A stretch of DNA of 64,000 nucleotides from Methanolobus profundi (GTDB lineage: Archaea > Halobacteriota > Methanosarcinia > Methanosarcinales > Methanosarcinaceae), in assembly GCF_900114835.1 (NCBI RefSeq), contig NZ_FOUJ01000003.1, positions 1 to 64,000 of the forward strand, given 5' to 3'. Shown in pieces: positions 27,132 to 36,090 of the stretch; position 1 is the stretch's first letter, and every line of letters begins with the position of its first letter. The position numbers and the translations under genes are program-made. The notes beneath the pieces were generated by a model. That model saw only the letters and a list, made by a program, of their open reading frames with translations. It had not been told where the DNA came from and did not search any database.

Positions 27132-29210
27132 TCATTGGCTATCATACTCATCCCGGTCATCAGAGATAGTTCTCTCTTTGTGATCAACAGGGAGAATGAC
27201 ATGGACCATTGTTCCTTTATCTTCGCTACTCTCGACCCAGATATCCCCACCATGTGTTGAAATGATCTTCTTACTAATGAAAAGACCAATACCTGCTCCC
27301 CCATATTTCCTGGTAGGGGAACCGTCGACCTGATAGAAATCATCGAATACTGAGGCAAGTTTCTCTTCAGGGATGCCAATGCCATTATCCTCTACGGATA
27401 TGTGCACCTGGTCACCTATCAATGATGCCTTCAAAGATACGGACCCACCCCTTGAAGTGAACTTGATAGCATTGTTAAGCAGGTTCCAGAAGACCTTACC
27501 AAGATGATCCTCATTACCCTCTATCTCAGGTATTGAAGATACGATATCCATAGACATTCTTATTCCTTTGGAATCTGCATCCTGTAACAGGTTCGAATAT
27601 ATATCCTCAAGCAAAAGGTTCAGGTCTACCATTGAGAAACTACAACTAAAGGTCTCTTTCTTAGAGCTTGCCATGTAAAGCAGCGAATCGATCAGCTTCT
27701 CCAGTTTATAGGAAGCATTGATGATCCGATCAAGTGCTTTCTTCTGTCCGGGGTTTATCGTGCCTACACTTTCACTATGCAGCACCTCTGCAAACCCTTT
27801 TATCGAATTCATAGGCGTCCTTAGCTCATGACTTATGTTCGATATGAACTCATCCTTCATCATATCAAGGGACTTTAGCTGTTCATTCTTGATCGATACT
27901 TCCTCTGCATATTTCTTGAGAGCATCTTCGTTCTTCCTGATTTCGGTGATATCCTTACCTGCAGCAAGTATTCCTGTAAGTTCGCCATCCTCGTCCCTGA
28001 TCGCTGAATTATGCCAGAGGACAAGTTTTTTCTCCCCACTCTTTGTGATAGTAGAACACTCACAGTACTGACTTTCTTCAGTACCACTATCCATTAGTGA
28101 ATGGCATATATCCCTCATCATAGGCCGGTCCGCTTCAGGAATTATCCTGTCGACCCAATTTGTTCCCATGACCTCCTCTTCCTCGTATCCAAGAAGCTCC
28201 GTTACTTTCCTGTTGATAAGGATAACAAGACCCTCGGCATTGACCATTATGAACATCACACCGGAATCATCAAGATACCTCTGAGTAAGTTCTTTCTCCA
28301 TTTTTAGTTCCCTGGTCCTCTGGGCTACCGAAGAAGTAAGGTCCTCCTGTCTGCTCAGTACAAAATAGGCCATCAGACTGAGCAAGAATACAGGAAGGAG
28401 GGTGATAGCTTTGAACACATAGGTCTGCTTAAGGATAGCACGTTCCCATCCACCTTCCGGGATCCGGGCAATGGTCAATTCCTTGTTATAAAGGTAAATG
28501 GTCTGAACGACCGGATCCTTTAAGAGAACATCAGGATTACCGAATACAGTCCCATTGCTGGCACTTAAAACAACATTATCGCTCTCGGGATCGATACCAA
28601 CCTCTTCAAAAACAACCGGCATATCGATCACCATTGACAGGATCCCAAAGAACTCACCATCTATAAATGTAGCCTCTCTAGCTACAAGACCCAGTCCACC
28701 TTGCCTCAATTCATATGGACCGCTCAAGATCACCTTACCTGAACTGATAGCAAGTTCGACATCGTTCCTCACGTCCTCACGACTGTCATTTATAAGGTCA
28801 TGCCCCTTGACGTTCGCTGCCTCCTCTGGAGGATACACATACTGCTGGACCCCCCCGGGAGCAATGGCAAAATTACGTATACCCCCGGGTCCTGTATACA
28901 GCACTTCCGCATAATCGAAAAAATGTTCTTCCATACTCTCACAAGTATTATGAAGCTGAGTGAATGAGGCCAGGCTATCGAGAAGGACTACTCTTTTGTT
29001 TACACCCATTGATAATGCATTTGCCTGCAATATGAGTGTGTTCTCCTCTTCTGACCTCAGGTCATGTATCAGATCCTGCTCATACCAGAAATTCACCTGT
29101 GTCCATATAACCAGAAGAAATAGGAATAGGAATACAGTTATCATTACTTTATCAGGACGAAATAACAGACCATGCGGTCCTGTCTTTCCTTGATCACCCA
29201 AGGTATTCAC
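27132..29210 (-). CDS. CHASE-PAS histidine kinase
   Basis: A transmembrane sensor kinase of about 690 aa. A first helix (VMITVFLFLFLLVIWTQ) and a second (AITLLPVFLLSLMAYFVL) flank a CHASE-type extracytoplasmic domain (visible RNFAIAPGGVQQYVYP and SGPYELRQGG). A PAS domain follows (YLDDSGVMFIMVNAEGLV), then HisKA with ISHELRTPMNS and the ATPase domain with NLLNNAIKFTS, DNGIGIP and GAGIGLFISKK. The start is uncertain: GTG at 29210, or TTG at 29201 behind GAGGTGA at better spacing. CHASE domains bind small external ligands. No response regulator is present nearby. Confidence 0.9.
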   Translation of the reverse strand: MNTLGDQGKTGPHGLLFRPDKVMITVFLFLFLLVIWTQVNFWYEQDLIHDLRSEEENTLILQANALSMGVNKRVVLLDSLASFTQLHNTCESMEEHFFDYAEVLYTGPGGIRNFAIAPGGVQQYVYPPEEAANVKGHDLINDSREDVRNDVELAISSGKVILSGPYELRQGGLGLVAREATFIDGEFFGILSMVIDMPVVFEEVGIDPESDNVVLSASNGTVFGNPDVLLKDPVVQTIYLYNKELTIARIPEGGWERAILKQTYVFKAITLLPVFLLSLMAYFVLSRQEDLTSSVAQRTRELKMEKELTQRYLDDSGVMFIMVNAEGLVILINRKVTELLGYEEEEVMGTNWVDRIIPEADRPMMRDICHSLMDSGTEESQYCECSTITKSGEKKLVLWHNSAIRDEDGELTGILAAGKDITEIRKNEDALKKYAEEVSIKNEQLKSLDMMKDEFISNISHELRTPMNSIKGFAEVLHSESVGTINPGQKKALDRIINASYKLEKLIDSLLYMASSKKETFSCSFSMVDLNLLLEDIYSNLLQDADSKGIRMSMDIVSSIPEIEGNEDHLGKVFWNLLNNAIKFTSRGGSVSLKASLIGDQVHISVEDNGIGIPEEKLASVFDDFYQVDGSPTRKYGGAGIGLFISKKIISTHGGDIWVESSEDKGTMVHVILPVDHKERTISDDRDEYDSQ

Positions 29211-29440
29211 CTCTCCCCATAATACCCGTTTATAAGATAGAGGCCAAACATTATAAATATACAGGTCAATTAAATAAATTATTATATAGGAGTTTATTAT
29301 TTTATAGATAATTATAATCATATTGCGTATAATCAATAGTTTTAAATAGTATTAATACGGTAAAGGGATTCTGTGTTCCGGTAAAAAACGACCCAAAAAC
29401 GTCCAACTGGAATAACTCAAAAATAACAGGTAGAATAAAA

Positions 29441-29863
29441 ATGACTCAAACAGTCACAAATATGAACAATATACATATCCCGGAAGGTTACAGCCTCAGA
29501 AGGATCCAGTTCTATTTCTGGTTAGGAATGTTCTCGGCGATCTTTCTTAGACTAATAATAATAGCTGATTATTACAATGGTATATTGTCAAAAGCTCTGT
29601 TCTACCTGGGTGTTATAGGATACCTGGTGTTCTTTGCACACAGATACCACGTAGCAACACGCCGGGTAGGTGTTCTAAAGAACCTCGACCTACTTGGAAA
29701 GATAGAGAGCAGGACATCTTTGACAGAAGAGGAGTATCGCGGATTGGAATACATCATGTGGAGTCTCTCAGTCTCAAAGGAACGTATGAATTACCTGGTG
29801 ATATTTGCCTTCTCGGTAATAGCAATTGTATTATCACTGGCACTTGACCTGGGCCTTGTATAA
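29441..29863 (+). CDS. Small membrane protein of unknown function
   Basis: A 140-aa protein with hydrophobic segments at about 25-46, 50-68 and 113-138, and a cytosolic stretch containing KIESRTSLTEEEYRGLEYIMW. Family not recognised. AACAGGTAG lies about 6-14 nt before the ATG. It starts about 230 bp from the divergent kinase start and precedes the truncated corrinoid gene by 73 bp. Confidence 0.65.
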   Translation: MTQTVTNMNNIHIPEGYSLRRIQFYFWLGMFSAIFLRLIIIADYYNGILSKALFYLGVIGYLVFFAHRYHVATRRVGVLKNLDLLGKIESRTSLTEEEYRGLEYIMWSLSVSKERMNYLVIFAFSVIAIVLSLALDLGLV

Positions 29864-29936
29864 GAACAAGAAGAAATAACGATCAGAACGACACAAATAA
29901 AGAAAGAAGAACTACACCAAAGATCAGGTGAGATAT

Positions 29937-30245
29937 ATGAACCCAACAAAGGAAGAGATCATCGATAAGGCAAAGCATGCTGTAATGGATCTCGACGAAA
30001 GCGCAGTCGAAAGTATAGCCTATGAAGCTCTTGAAGCAGGCGTAAGTCCTGTAGAACTTATAGAACAGGGATTCATCGAAGGCATGAAAGCTGTAGGCGA
30101 CCTTTTTGAAGAAGGTAAGTCACAGCTCGCCCAGATATTCGAAGCCTCCCACATCGTGGAGTCAGGCATGAATGTGCTCAAGCCAACTATTATGGGTTCC
30201 AAAGATGAAGTATGCTGGTTCGGAAACCTCGTCGTTGGAATGTAA
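29937..30245 (+). pseudogene. Truncated methyltransferase corrinoid protein (cap domain only)
   Basis: A 102-aa frame matching the N-terminal four-helix cap domain of methylamine/methanol/methylthiol corrinoid proteins (MtmC/MtbC/MttC type, about 215 aa when complete): an opening EEIIDKAKHAVMDLDE, then VSPVELIEQGFIEGMKAVGDLFEEG and ASHIVESGMNVLKPTI. The normal next part is a cobalamin-binding Rossmann domain with DxHxxG. Here the frame turns into unrelated sequence (KDEVCWFGNL) and stops. I see no continuation in the other frames, and a terminator follows 20 bp later. ATG at 29937 has a good GGTGAG site, so the fragment may still be translated. Confidence 0.8.
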
Positions 30246-30264
30246 TACTACAAATAACAACATT

Positions 30265-30299
30265 TGTTCTGTCACTGACAGAACACTACCTCCTTTTTT
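30265..30299 (+). terminator. Terminator after the truncated corrinoid gene
   Basis: A perfect 10-bp stem (TGTTCTGTCA 30265-30274 with TGACAGAACA 30276-30285) followed by a T6 tract at 30294-30299. As RNA the central bases form the loop. This is the clearest terminator-like element in the window. Confidence 0.65.
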
Positions 30300-30590
30300 C
30301 TCCACATTTTTAATTGATCGGTCACAATAAGGCAGATCAGTATACATATAAAAAACTTCAGGGTCTCCCTTCTGTAGGGCAAACTTATTTATTTCAATGC
30401 GGGTTTTTATTCCCTAGTCTGAACACCCTGCGGACAGTTGACATCATGGTCAGCAAAACAGTTGATATCGGTAGGGAATTATTTGAATGGATAGGAATGC
30501 CACAGGCAAACGGTACTAACAATTCCGGCAGAATGGCCGGTCCTGATCTTATAGAATATCATTATCAAATTATATGTAACAGGTGACATT
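30300..30590. other. Leader region of the aconitase gene
   Basis: Part of a 345-bp stretch without a convincing gene. CATATAAAAAAC at about 30344-30355 is a possible TATA box. A CCGGC/GCCGG hairpin lies near 30524-30540. A GGTGAC ribosome binding site precedes the aconitase ATG. The 5' leader would be long, over 200 nt, if that promoter is used. Confidence 0.35.
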
Positions 30591-33374
30591 ATGACAAATG
30601 ACGATCTCAAAGATCCATTTGGATCCAAACAGACCATCAATATCGGTGACAAGAAGGTAAACCTCTATCGCTTGAAAAAGCTTGAAGAGCAGGGAATCAC
30701 CAACATTTCCAGATTACCTTACTCCATCAGGGTCTTGCTCGAAGCAGTATTAAGGAACGTGGACGGAAGGGTGATCACAGAGGAAGATGTGAAGAACCTG
30801 GCAAGCTGGAGTCCGAAAGGGGTTCTTGCAGTCGACATACCATTCACTCCTTCAAGGGTACTTATGCAGGACTTTACAGGAGTGCCTGCTGTTGTAGATA
30901 TTGCTGCTATAAGGTCAGCAACCCAGAGACTTGGTGGCGACCCATCGACCATCAATCCTGTGATCCCTGCAGATCTGGTCATCGACCACTCCATACAGGT
31001 AGATTACTACGGCACATCATATGCCCGTAACTGCAATGAGAAGTACGAGTTCCACCGCAACCAGGAAAGATATGAACTGCTCCACTGGGCACAGAATGCC
31101 TTTGACAACATGAGAGTGGTCCCACCTGCAAGCGGCATCATCCATCAGGTCAACCTTGAGTACCTTGCATCCGTGGTCCATCTCAAAGAAAAGAATGGCG
31201 AACTTGTAGCATATCCTGACACACTTGTAGGTACCGACTCACACACTACCATGATCAACGGACTTGGTGTCCTTGGTTGGGGTGTTGGTGGTATCGAGGC
31301 TGAAGCCGTAATGCTCGGTCAGCCATATTACATGCCTATCCCTGAAGTTGTAGGATTCAAGCTCACAGGAGAGCTCAAGGAAGGCGTATCATCCACCGAT
31401 CTGGTACTTACCGTTGTAGAGATGCTCAGGAAGCATGGTGTTGTCGGTAAGTTCGTAGAGTTCTACGGACCAGGATACAAGGCACTTGAACTCACAGAGA
31501 GGGCAGTACTTGCTAACATGGCACCTGAATACGGTGCTACAATGGGATTCTGTCCTGTTGATGAAGTTACACTTGCATATATGACAATGACAGGAAGAAA
31601 CGAGGAGCAGGTCAGCCTTGTCAGACAGTACTGCAAGGAACAGGGACTCTTCCTTGAGGACGATGCACCTGAACCGGAATTCACTTCAACACTTGAACTT
31701 GACATCAGCACAGTAACACCATGTCTTGCAGGACCAAAGAGACCTCAGGACCGTATACCTGTACAGGATATGTCAAGGGCATTCCACCAGACCATGAAGG
31801 ACGTATTCGCTTTAAAGAGCGGAAAGGCTCCTAATGGGGATGACGAAGATTACAGTCGCTGGCTCGGAGAAGGCGGATACAGTGTTTCAGAGATCACACA
31901 TCCACATCACACCGGCATCACAAAGATCAAATGTGCAGACGATGTCGTAGCAGTGACACACGGTTCTGTTGTTATCGCATCCATCACATCATGTACCAAC
32001 ACATCCAGCCCTGCACTTATGATCGGTGCAGGAATACTTGCAAAGAAAGCTGTTGAGAAGGGACTGAAGGTCAAGCCTTTCGTCAAGACAAGTCTGGCAC
32101 CTGGTTCCCGTGTAGTTACAGACTACCTTGAGAAAGCAGAACTTATGCCATACCTCGATGCACTTGGCTTCCACCTTGTAGGATATGGATGTCTTACCTG
32201 TATCGGAAACAGTGGCCCACTCAATGAAGCTGTCTCGAACAAGATAGAGGAAAAGGACCTGACAGTTGCAGCAGTTCTCAGTGGTAACAGGAACTTCGAA
32301 GGAAGGATCAACTCACAGATAAAGGCAAATTACCTTGCATCACCAATGCTTGTTGTTGCATATGCACTTGCAGGTAACGTTGACATCGATCTTATGAACG
32401 AGCCAATTGCCTGTGACCCTAACGGACAACCAGTATACCTTAAAGACATATGGCCAGGTAAAGAAGAGCTTGATGAGGCTATCAGTAAGGCTGTAACACC
32501 AGAGATGTTCATGGAACAGTACTCCAATGTATATCAGGGAACAGACCTCTGGAGAGAACTTGAAGCTCCTAAGGGACTGCTCTATGAGTGGGATAATGAC
32601 TCAACATACATCCAGGAACCACCTTTCTTCAAGGACTTCCCACTCGAGGTGGATGGTCTGGCAGACATTAAAGGAGCACGTGCTCTTGTAATGGTGGCTG
32701 ACAGTATAACCACCGACCACATTTCACCAGCTGGTTCAATTCCATCAAGCTACCCTGCAGGCCAGTACCTGATCTCAAAGGGCGTTGATGAGAAGAACTT
32801 CAACTCATACGGATCCAGGCGTGGTAACCACGAGGTCATGATGAGAGGAACATTCGGAAATGTCCGTCTCAAGAACAAGCTCGTTGGCAGCAAGGAAGGT
32901 TCATGGACCATACACCAGCCTGATAACGAGGAAATGCCGATCTACGATGCTGCTATGAAGTACGTGGAAGAAGGTACTCCACTTGTCGTTGTAGCAGGGA
33001 AAGAATACGGAACCGGTAGTTCACGTGACTGGGCTGCAAAGGGAACCCAGCTCCTTGGTATAAAGGCAGTTATTGCAGAATCATTCGAAAGGATACACCG
33101 CAGCAACCTTGTAGGTATGGGCGTTCTTCCACTCCAGTTCAAGGAAGGAGAATGTGCAGAGTGTCTCGGACTTACAGGAAAGGAAACTTTCGATATTACA
33201 GGAATAGACGAGCTCAAGCCATTCGGTGAGGTAACAGTTACCGCAAGATCGGAAGACGGTGCAGAAAAGACCTTCAATGTTGATGTTCGCCTGAACTCCG
33301 AGGTAGAGGTAGAGTATTACATGAACGGTGGAATACTTCACAAATTCCTGAGGGACAAAGTAAAGGGAGAATGA
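30591..33374 (+). CDS. acnA: Aconitate hydratase, AcnA type
   Basis: A 927-aa [4Fe-4S] enzyme that isomerises citrate to isocitrate. The cluster ligands are in SITSCTNTSSP and CLTCIGNSGPL. The substrate-binding GTDSHTTMINGLGVLGWGVG loop and the C-terminal swivel-domain GTGSSRDWAAKG are clear. It is the long IRP1/AcnA form typical of bacteria, not the short archaeal homoaconitase/IPM isomerase type. With citrate synthase next door it supplies the oxidative route to 2-oxoglutarate used by Methanosarcinales. A terminator hairpin overlaps its stop codon. Confidence 0.96.
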   Translation: MTNDDLKDPFGSKQTINIGDKKVNLYRLKKLEEQGITNISRLPYSIRVLLEAVLRNVDGRVITEEDVKNLASWSPKGVLAVDIPFTPSRVLMQDFTGVPAVVDIAAIRSATQRLGGDPSTINPVIPADLVIDHSIQVDYYGTSYARNCNEKYEFHRNQERYELLHWAQNAFDNMRVVPPASGIIHQVNLEYLASVVHLKEKNGELVAYPDTLVGTDSHTTMINGLGVLGWGVGGIEAEAVMLGQPYYMPIPEVVGFKLTGELKEGVSSTDLVLTVVEMLRKHGVVGKFVEFYGPGYKALELTERAVLANMAPEYGATMGFCPVDEVTLAYMTMTGRNEEQVSLVRQYCKEQGLFLEDDAPEPEFTSTLELDISTVTPCLAGPKRPQDRIPVQDMSRAFHQTMKDVFALKSGKAPNGDDEDYSRWLGEGGYSVSEITHPHHTGITKIKCADDVVAVTHGSVVIASITSCTNTSSPALMIGAGILAKKAVEKGLKVKPFVKTSLAPGSRVVTDYLEKAELMPYLDALGFHLVGYGCLTCIGNSGPLNEAVSNKIEEKDLTVAAVLSGNRNFEGRINSQIKANYLASPMLVVAYALAGNVDIDLMNEPIACDPNGQPVYLKDIWPGKEELDEAISKAVTPEMFMEQYSNVYQGTDLWRELEAPKGLLYEWDNDSTYIQEPPFFKDFPLEVDGLADIKGARALVMVADSITTDHISPAGSIPSSYPAGQYLISKGVDEKNFNSYGSRRGNHEVMMRGTFGNVRLKNKLVGSKEGSWTIHQPDNEEMPIYDAAMKYVEEGTPLVVVAGKEYGTGSSRDWAAKGTQLLGIKAVIAESFERIHRSNLVGMGVLPLQFKEGECAECLGLTGKETFDITGIDELKPFGEVTVTARSEDGAEKTFNVDVRLNSEVEVEYYMNGGILHKFLRDKVKGE

Positions 33375-33390
33375 ACTTTCATTCTCTTAT
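33367..33390 (+). terminator. Hairpin overlapping the aconitase stop codon
   Basis: GAGAATGA (33367-33374) pairs with TCATTCTC (33379-33386) across a 4-nt loop, followed by TTATTTTGT. The left arm contains the TGA stop. Confidence 0.55.
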
Positions 33391-33393
33391 TTT

Positions 33394-33511
33394 GTACACG
33401 GTTGTTCATACATTAAAATAATATAATTATATTGTGGCGCTGGAAAGCCAGCAAAGTATATATATGGACAACCGAAAGGTATTATTGAACATATTTTAAT
33501 AAAACGTGTAC
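33394..33511 (+). promoter_or_regulatory. Citrate synthase promoter with nested inverted repeats
   Basis: The 161-bp gap before citrate synthase holds TATA-like elements (AATAATATAATTATATT at about 33417-33433 and GTATATATATGG at about 33456-33467) and two inverted-repeat pairs: GTACACG (33394-33400) with CGTGTAC (33505-33511), and CGGTTGTTCAT (33399-33409) with ATGGACAACCG (33464-33474, one G-T mismatch). A small CTGG/CCAG hairpin sits between them. This looks like operators or a structured leader. Confidence 0.45.
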
Positions 33512-33535
33512 TTCGATCCATCGGGGGATTTTTAT

Positions 33536-34633
33536 ATGGAAGAGATGAAAAAAGGCCTAGAAGGCGTAGTAGCTTTGGATACCAAAATATCCTATATTGA
33601 TGGTATTCAGGGGATCCTTATGTATAGGGGCGTCAAGATAGAGGATCTTGTTGACCTGCCTTATGATGCGGTTTCCTACCTGCTTATCAACGGAAAGATC
33701 CCCAACGAATCTGAATTATCTGAATATTCACAGGAATTAAAGGACAACCGTATCATCAATGGTAAACAGATAGATGTCCTGAAGGAATTCGATTTTGGTG
33801 TTGAGGCTCTTGATGGCCTTAGAACGGCTATTTCCTGCACAGCACATTTTGATCTTGAGAATAACCATCATTCTCCTGACGCTAATAAGAACAAGACCAT
33901 AAAGCTTGTTGCAAAGTTCCCAACTATTGTTGCGGCTCTGCACCGTGCAAGTTTTGATAAGGAACCCATAGAACCAAAGGACGATCTGTCCCATGGTGCA
34001 AATTTCCTTTACATGCTCACTGGAAAGATACCTACTGATCTTGAAGCTGAAGCAATGGAAAAGGATCTCATACTTAGTGCAGAACATGAACTGAACCCAT
34101 CAACATTTTCATTGAGGATCGCAGCATCCACTTTATCTGATCTTTACTCTGCAGTCATATGTGGCCTTTGTACTCTCAAAGGACCATTGCACGGAGGAGC
34201 CAGAAAAGGTGTAATGGACATGCTTGATGAAGTTGGGAACATCGAAAATGCAAGACCGTATGTTCTTAACAAGCTTGAAAGAAAAGAGAAGATAATGGGA
34301 TTCGGGCATCGTGTTTACAAGACATATGATCCAAGGGCAAGGATATACAAGGACGTTGCCAGAAGATTATCAATAGAGAATGGCGATACATCCTGGTTCG
34401 ACCTTGCAGAAGAACTTGAGAACATCCTGTATCATGAATTTGTGGAGATCAGGGGAAAGCCGATCTATCCTAACGTAGATTTCTATTCGGCAGTTGTTTA
34501 CAAGTACCTGAACATACCAGCTGAACTTGCAACATCCATATTCGCAATGGGCAGAGTATCAGGATGGATAGCTCACTGCATGGAACAATATGCGGACAAT
34601 AGAGTGATAAGGCCAAGGGCACATTTTGTCTAG
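33536..34633 (+). CDS. gltA: Citrate synthase
   Basis: A 365-aa enzyme condensing oxaloacetate and acetyl-CoA. The catalytic residues are visible: His in LKGPLHGGARKG, His in IMGFGHRVYKTYDPRA, and Asp in YPNVDFYSAVVY. The size matches the short dimeric archaeal and Gram-positive type. ATG at 33536 is supported by a GGGGGATT site; the GTG at 33506 would include it. Together with the adjacent aconitase it starts 2-oxoglutarate and glutamate synthesis. Its closeness to the 2-methylcitrate synthases means a side activity cannot be excluded. Confidence 0.94.
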   Translation: MEEMKKGLEGVVALDTKISYIDGIQGILMYRGVKIEDLVDLPYDAVSYLLINGKIPNESELSEYSQELKDNRIINGKQIDVLKEFDFGVEALDGLRTAISCTAHFDLENNHHSPDANKNKTIKLVAKFPTIVAALHRASFDKEPIEPKDDLSHGANFLYMLTGKIPTDLEAEAMEKDLILSAEHELNPSTFSLRIAASTLSDLYSAVICGLCTLKGPLHGGARKGVMDMLDEVGNIENARPYVLNKLERKEKIMGFGHRVYKTYDPRARIYKDVARRLSIENGDTSWFDLAEELENILYHEFVEIRGKPIYPNVDFYSAVVYKYLNIPAELATSIFAMGRVSGWIAHCMEQYADNRVIRPRAHFV

Positions 34634-34639
34634 GCCTAC

Positions 34640-35077
34640 TTAATTTCTTTTCTCACATTCCCTTTTCAGACTATAGTTCATACTTTCAAAGCCCTTTCTT
34701 ATCTTTACACCGATCATGTGTAGTACAAGAGGAGCCAGTATACCTCTGAACCTTTCGCACTGGATCATACGTGTCCTGTTATTCTCCAGTTCTTCAAGTC
34801 TGAAAGCGTGTTCACCGTCAAATATACCTTTTACCCAAAGATTACCCTTCCACCTGAACTCATTGATAGGTTCCACTTTTGTGACAAGGGGAACGATACG
34901 CATACCTTTTGTTTCAGGTGGCTGCAGGAAGATATCAAGTCTTGAGCCTTGCTCAAGCTTTCCACTGATATTAGTTACAAAAGGATTCCATTCGCCATAA
35001 TTATCAAAATCTGTCAGTAGGTCCCAGACCTCGTTGATAGGAGCTTCAATTGTTACATCGGTACAGATCTTATTCAT
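34640..35077 (-). CDS. SRPBCC (START/Bet v1-like) domain protein
   Basis: A 145-aa helix-grip protein with the typical opening TIEAPINEVWDLLTDFDNYGEWNPFV and a long C-terminal helix (MIGVKIRKGFESMNYSLKREC). Such proteins bind hydrophobic ligands; none can be named here. It starts at ATG 35077, about 10 nt after GGAGGT. It converges with citrate synthase, with 6 bp between the stops. Confidence 0.88.
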   Translation of the reverse strand: MNKICTDVTIEAPINEVWDLLTDFDNYGEWNPFVTNISGKLEQGSRLDIFLQPPETKGMRIVPLVTKVEPINEFRWKGNLWVKGIFDGEHAFRLEELENNRTRMIQCERFRGILAPLVLHMIGVKIRKGFESMNYSLKRECEKRN

Positions 35078-35453
35078 CGTGAGGTAAACCTCCGGAAAAA
35101 AGGAAGTCGTAAGAAAGAATTATTTGGTCGTTCACACTAAATACCCGCTTTTATACTACCCGCTTTAGCGTTCATTAAATATATAATTTTAGATGATATG
35201 AAAATAAAGAGCATAAAGAACATGATCACCTGCAAACCGGGAAAGAATAGATAAAGAAATCAATTATGAACATTTATATCGTCGCCTACTCCTGCCTAAG
35301 GTCTGCATGGATTAAAAAGTTTACTCTTTGATCAGAATATCCAGCAATATCATTTATTAAAAGAACAACTCCAAGTAAGCATTTTTATATTTCCTGCATC
35401 ATTGTAGCTTCACTTACAGTAAAAGAATTTAATTCAACAAAAAGGTAATTATC
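35078..35453. other. 376-bp divergent intergenic region
   Basis: No gene seen. On the minus strand a GTATAAAAG box (about 35149-35157) is flanked by two copies of AAAGCGGGTA (about 35143-35152 and 35159-35168), a possible operator for the SRPBCC gene. On the plus strand TTTTTATATTTCC at about 35379-35391 probably drives the TM2-like gene. Confidence 0.4.
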
Positions 35454-35660
35454 ATGGGTGGAAATCAAAAACACGGTGTTCCGGCACTACTTTCATTTTT
35501 CATACCGGGACTGGGACAGATAATAAAAGGCGAGATATTCAAAGCGATCGGCATATGGGTGGTCCTTGGGATCTGCTGGTTCCTACAATTCATCCTTATA
35601 GGTTACATAATAGGACCTATTGTCTGGCTCTGGCAGATATACGATGCTTACAACAATTAA
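35454..35660 (+). CDS. TM2-like small membrane protein
   Basis: A 68-aa protein with two hydrophobic helices (about 10-25 and 30-60). The pattern is of TM2-type proteins: PALLSFFIPGLGQIIKGEI, then a second helix ending in WLWQIYDAYNN. The function of such proteins is unknown. An AAGGTAATT site lies about 5 nt before the ATG. It converges with the fmdD-like gene, 25 bp away. Confidence 0.8.
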   Translation: MGGNQKHGVPALLSFFIPGLGQIIKGEIFKAIGIWVVLGICWFLQFILIGYIIGPIVWLWQIYDAYNN

Positions 35661-35685
35661 ATGACCAATTAAGGAAAAGAGATGA

Positions 35686-36090
35686 TCAGAATATATCTCT
35701 TATTCCTGTAACCTTTTCTCCTTTTGAACCCTGTACAGTAGCCTCAAAGTCCTTGAATTTAGGAACACCTGTGCCACCGGTCTCATCTGGCACAAGAGCA
35801 TTGGACCATGGACCATTCACCATGTAAGCGATCCCCTGATGAGCTTCTTCGTGTCCTGAGCTTTGTGCTGTAACAACTACTTTTCCAAAAGCATTCTTAA
35901 CAACAACGGTCTCTCCTTCCTTGATAGAAAGTTTGACCATATCCTTTGGGTCGAGTTTGATAACTGCTGAGAGCTTTTCGTAATCCTCACCAAAACGTGA
36001 TGTCTCCTGAGCAGTGTTCTGGAAAACATCCCTGTAGGTCACTATCTTCAATTTGATCTCCGGTGCAGCAAGGAATTGTCCGAATCCCAT
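35686..36090 (-). CDS. fmdD: Formylmethanofuran dehydrogenase subunit D
   Basis: A 134-aa molybdopterin-dinucleotide-binding domain. Characteristic parts are the opening KLKIVTYRDVFQNTAQE, LDPKDMVKLSIKEGETVVVKN and GIAYMVNGPWSNALV. In the Fwd/Fmd complex it forms the site for the Mo or W pterin together with subunit B. Its start overlaps the fmdB stop by 1 bp (TGATG). Mo or W type cannot be decided from sequence. Confidence 0.92.
   Translation of the reverse strand: MGFGQFLAAPEIKLKIVTYRDVFQNTAQETSRFGEDYEKLSAVIKLDPKDMVKLSIKEGETVVVKNAFGKVVVTAQSSGHEEAHQGIAYMVNGPWSNALVPDETGGTGVPKFKDFEATVQGSKGEKVTGIRDIF

Noticed and set aside
30314-30586. 90-codon frame just before aconitase
   Set aside because: No ribosome binding site, no recognisable motif, and it spans the promoter and leader with a hairpin. 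More likely non-coding.
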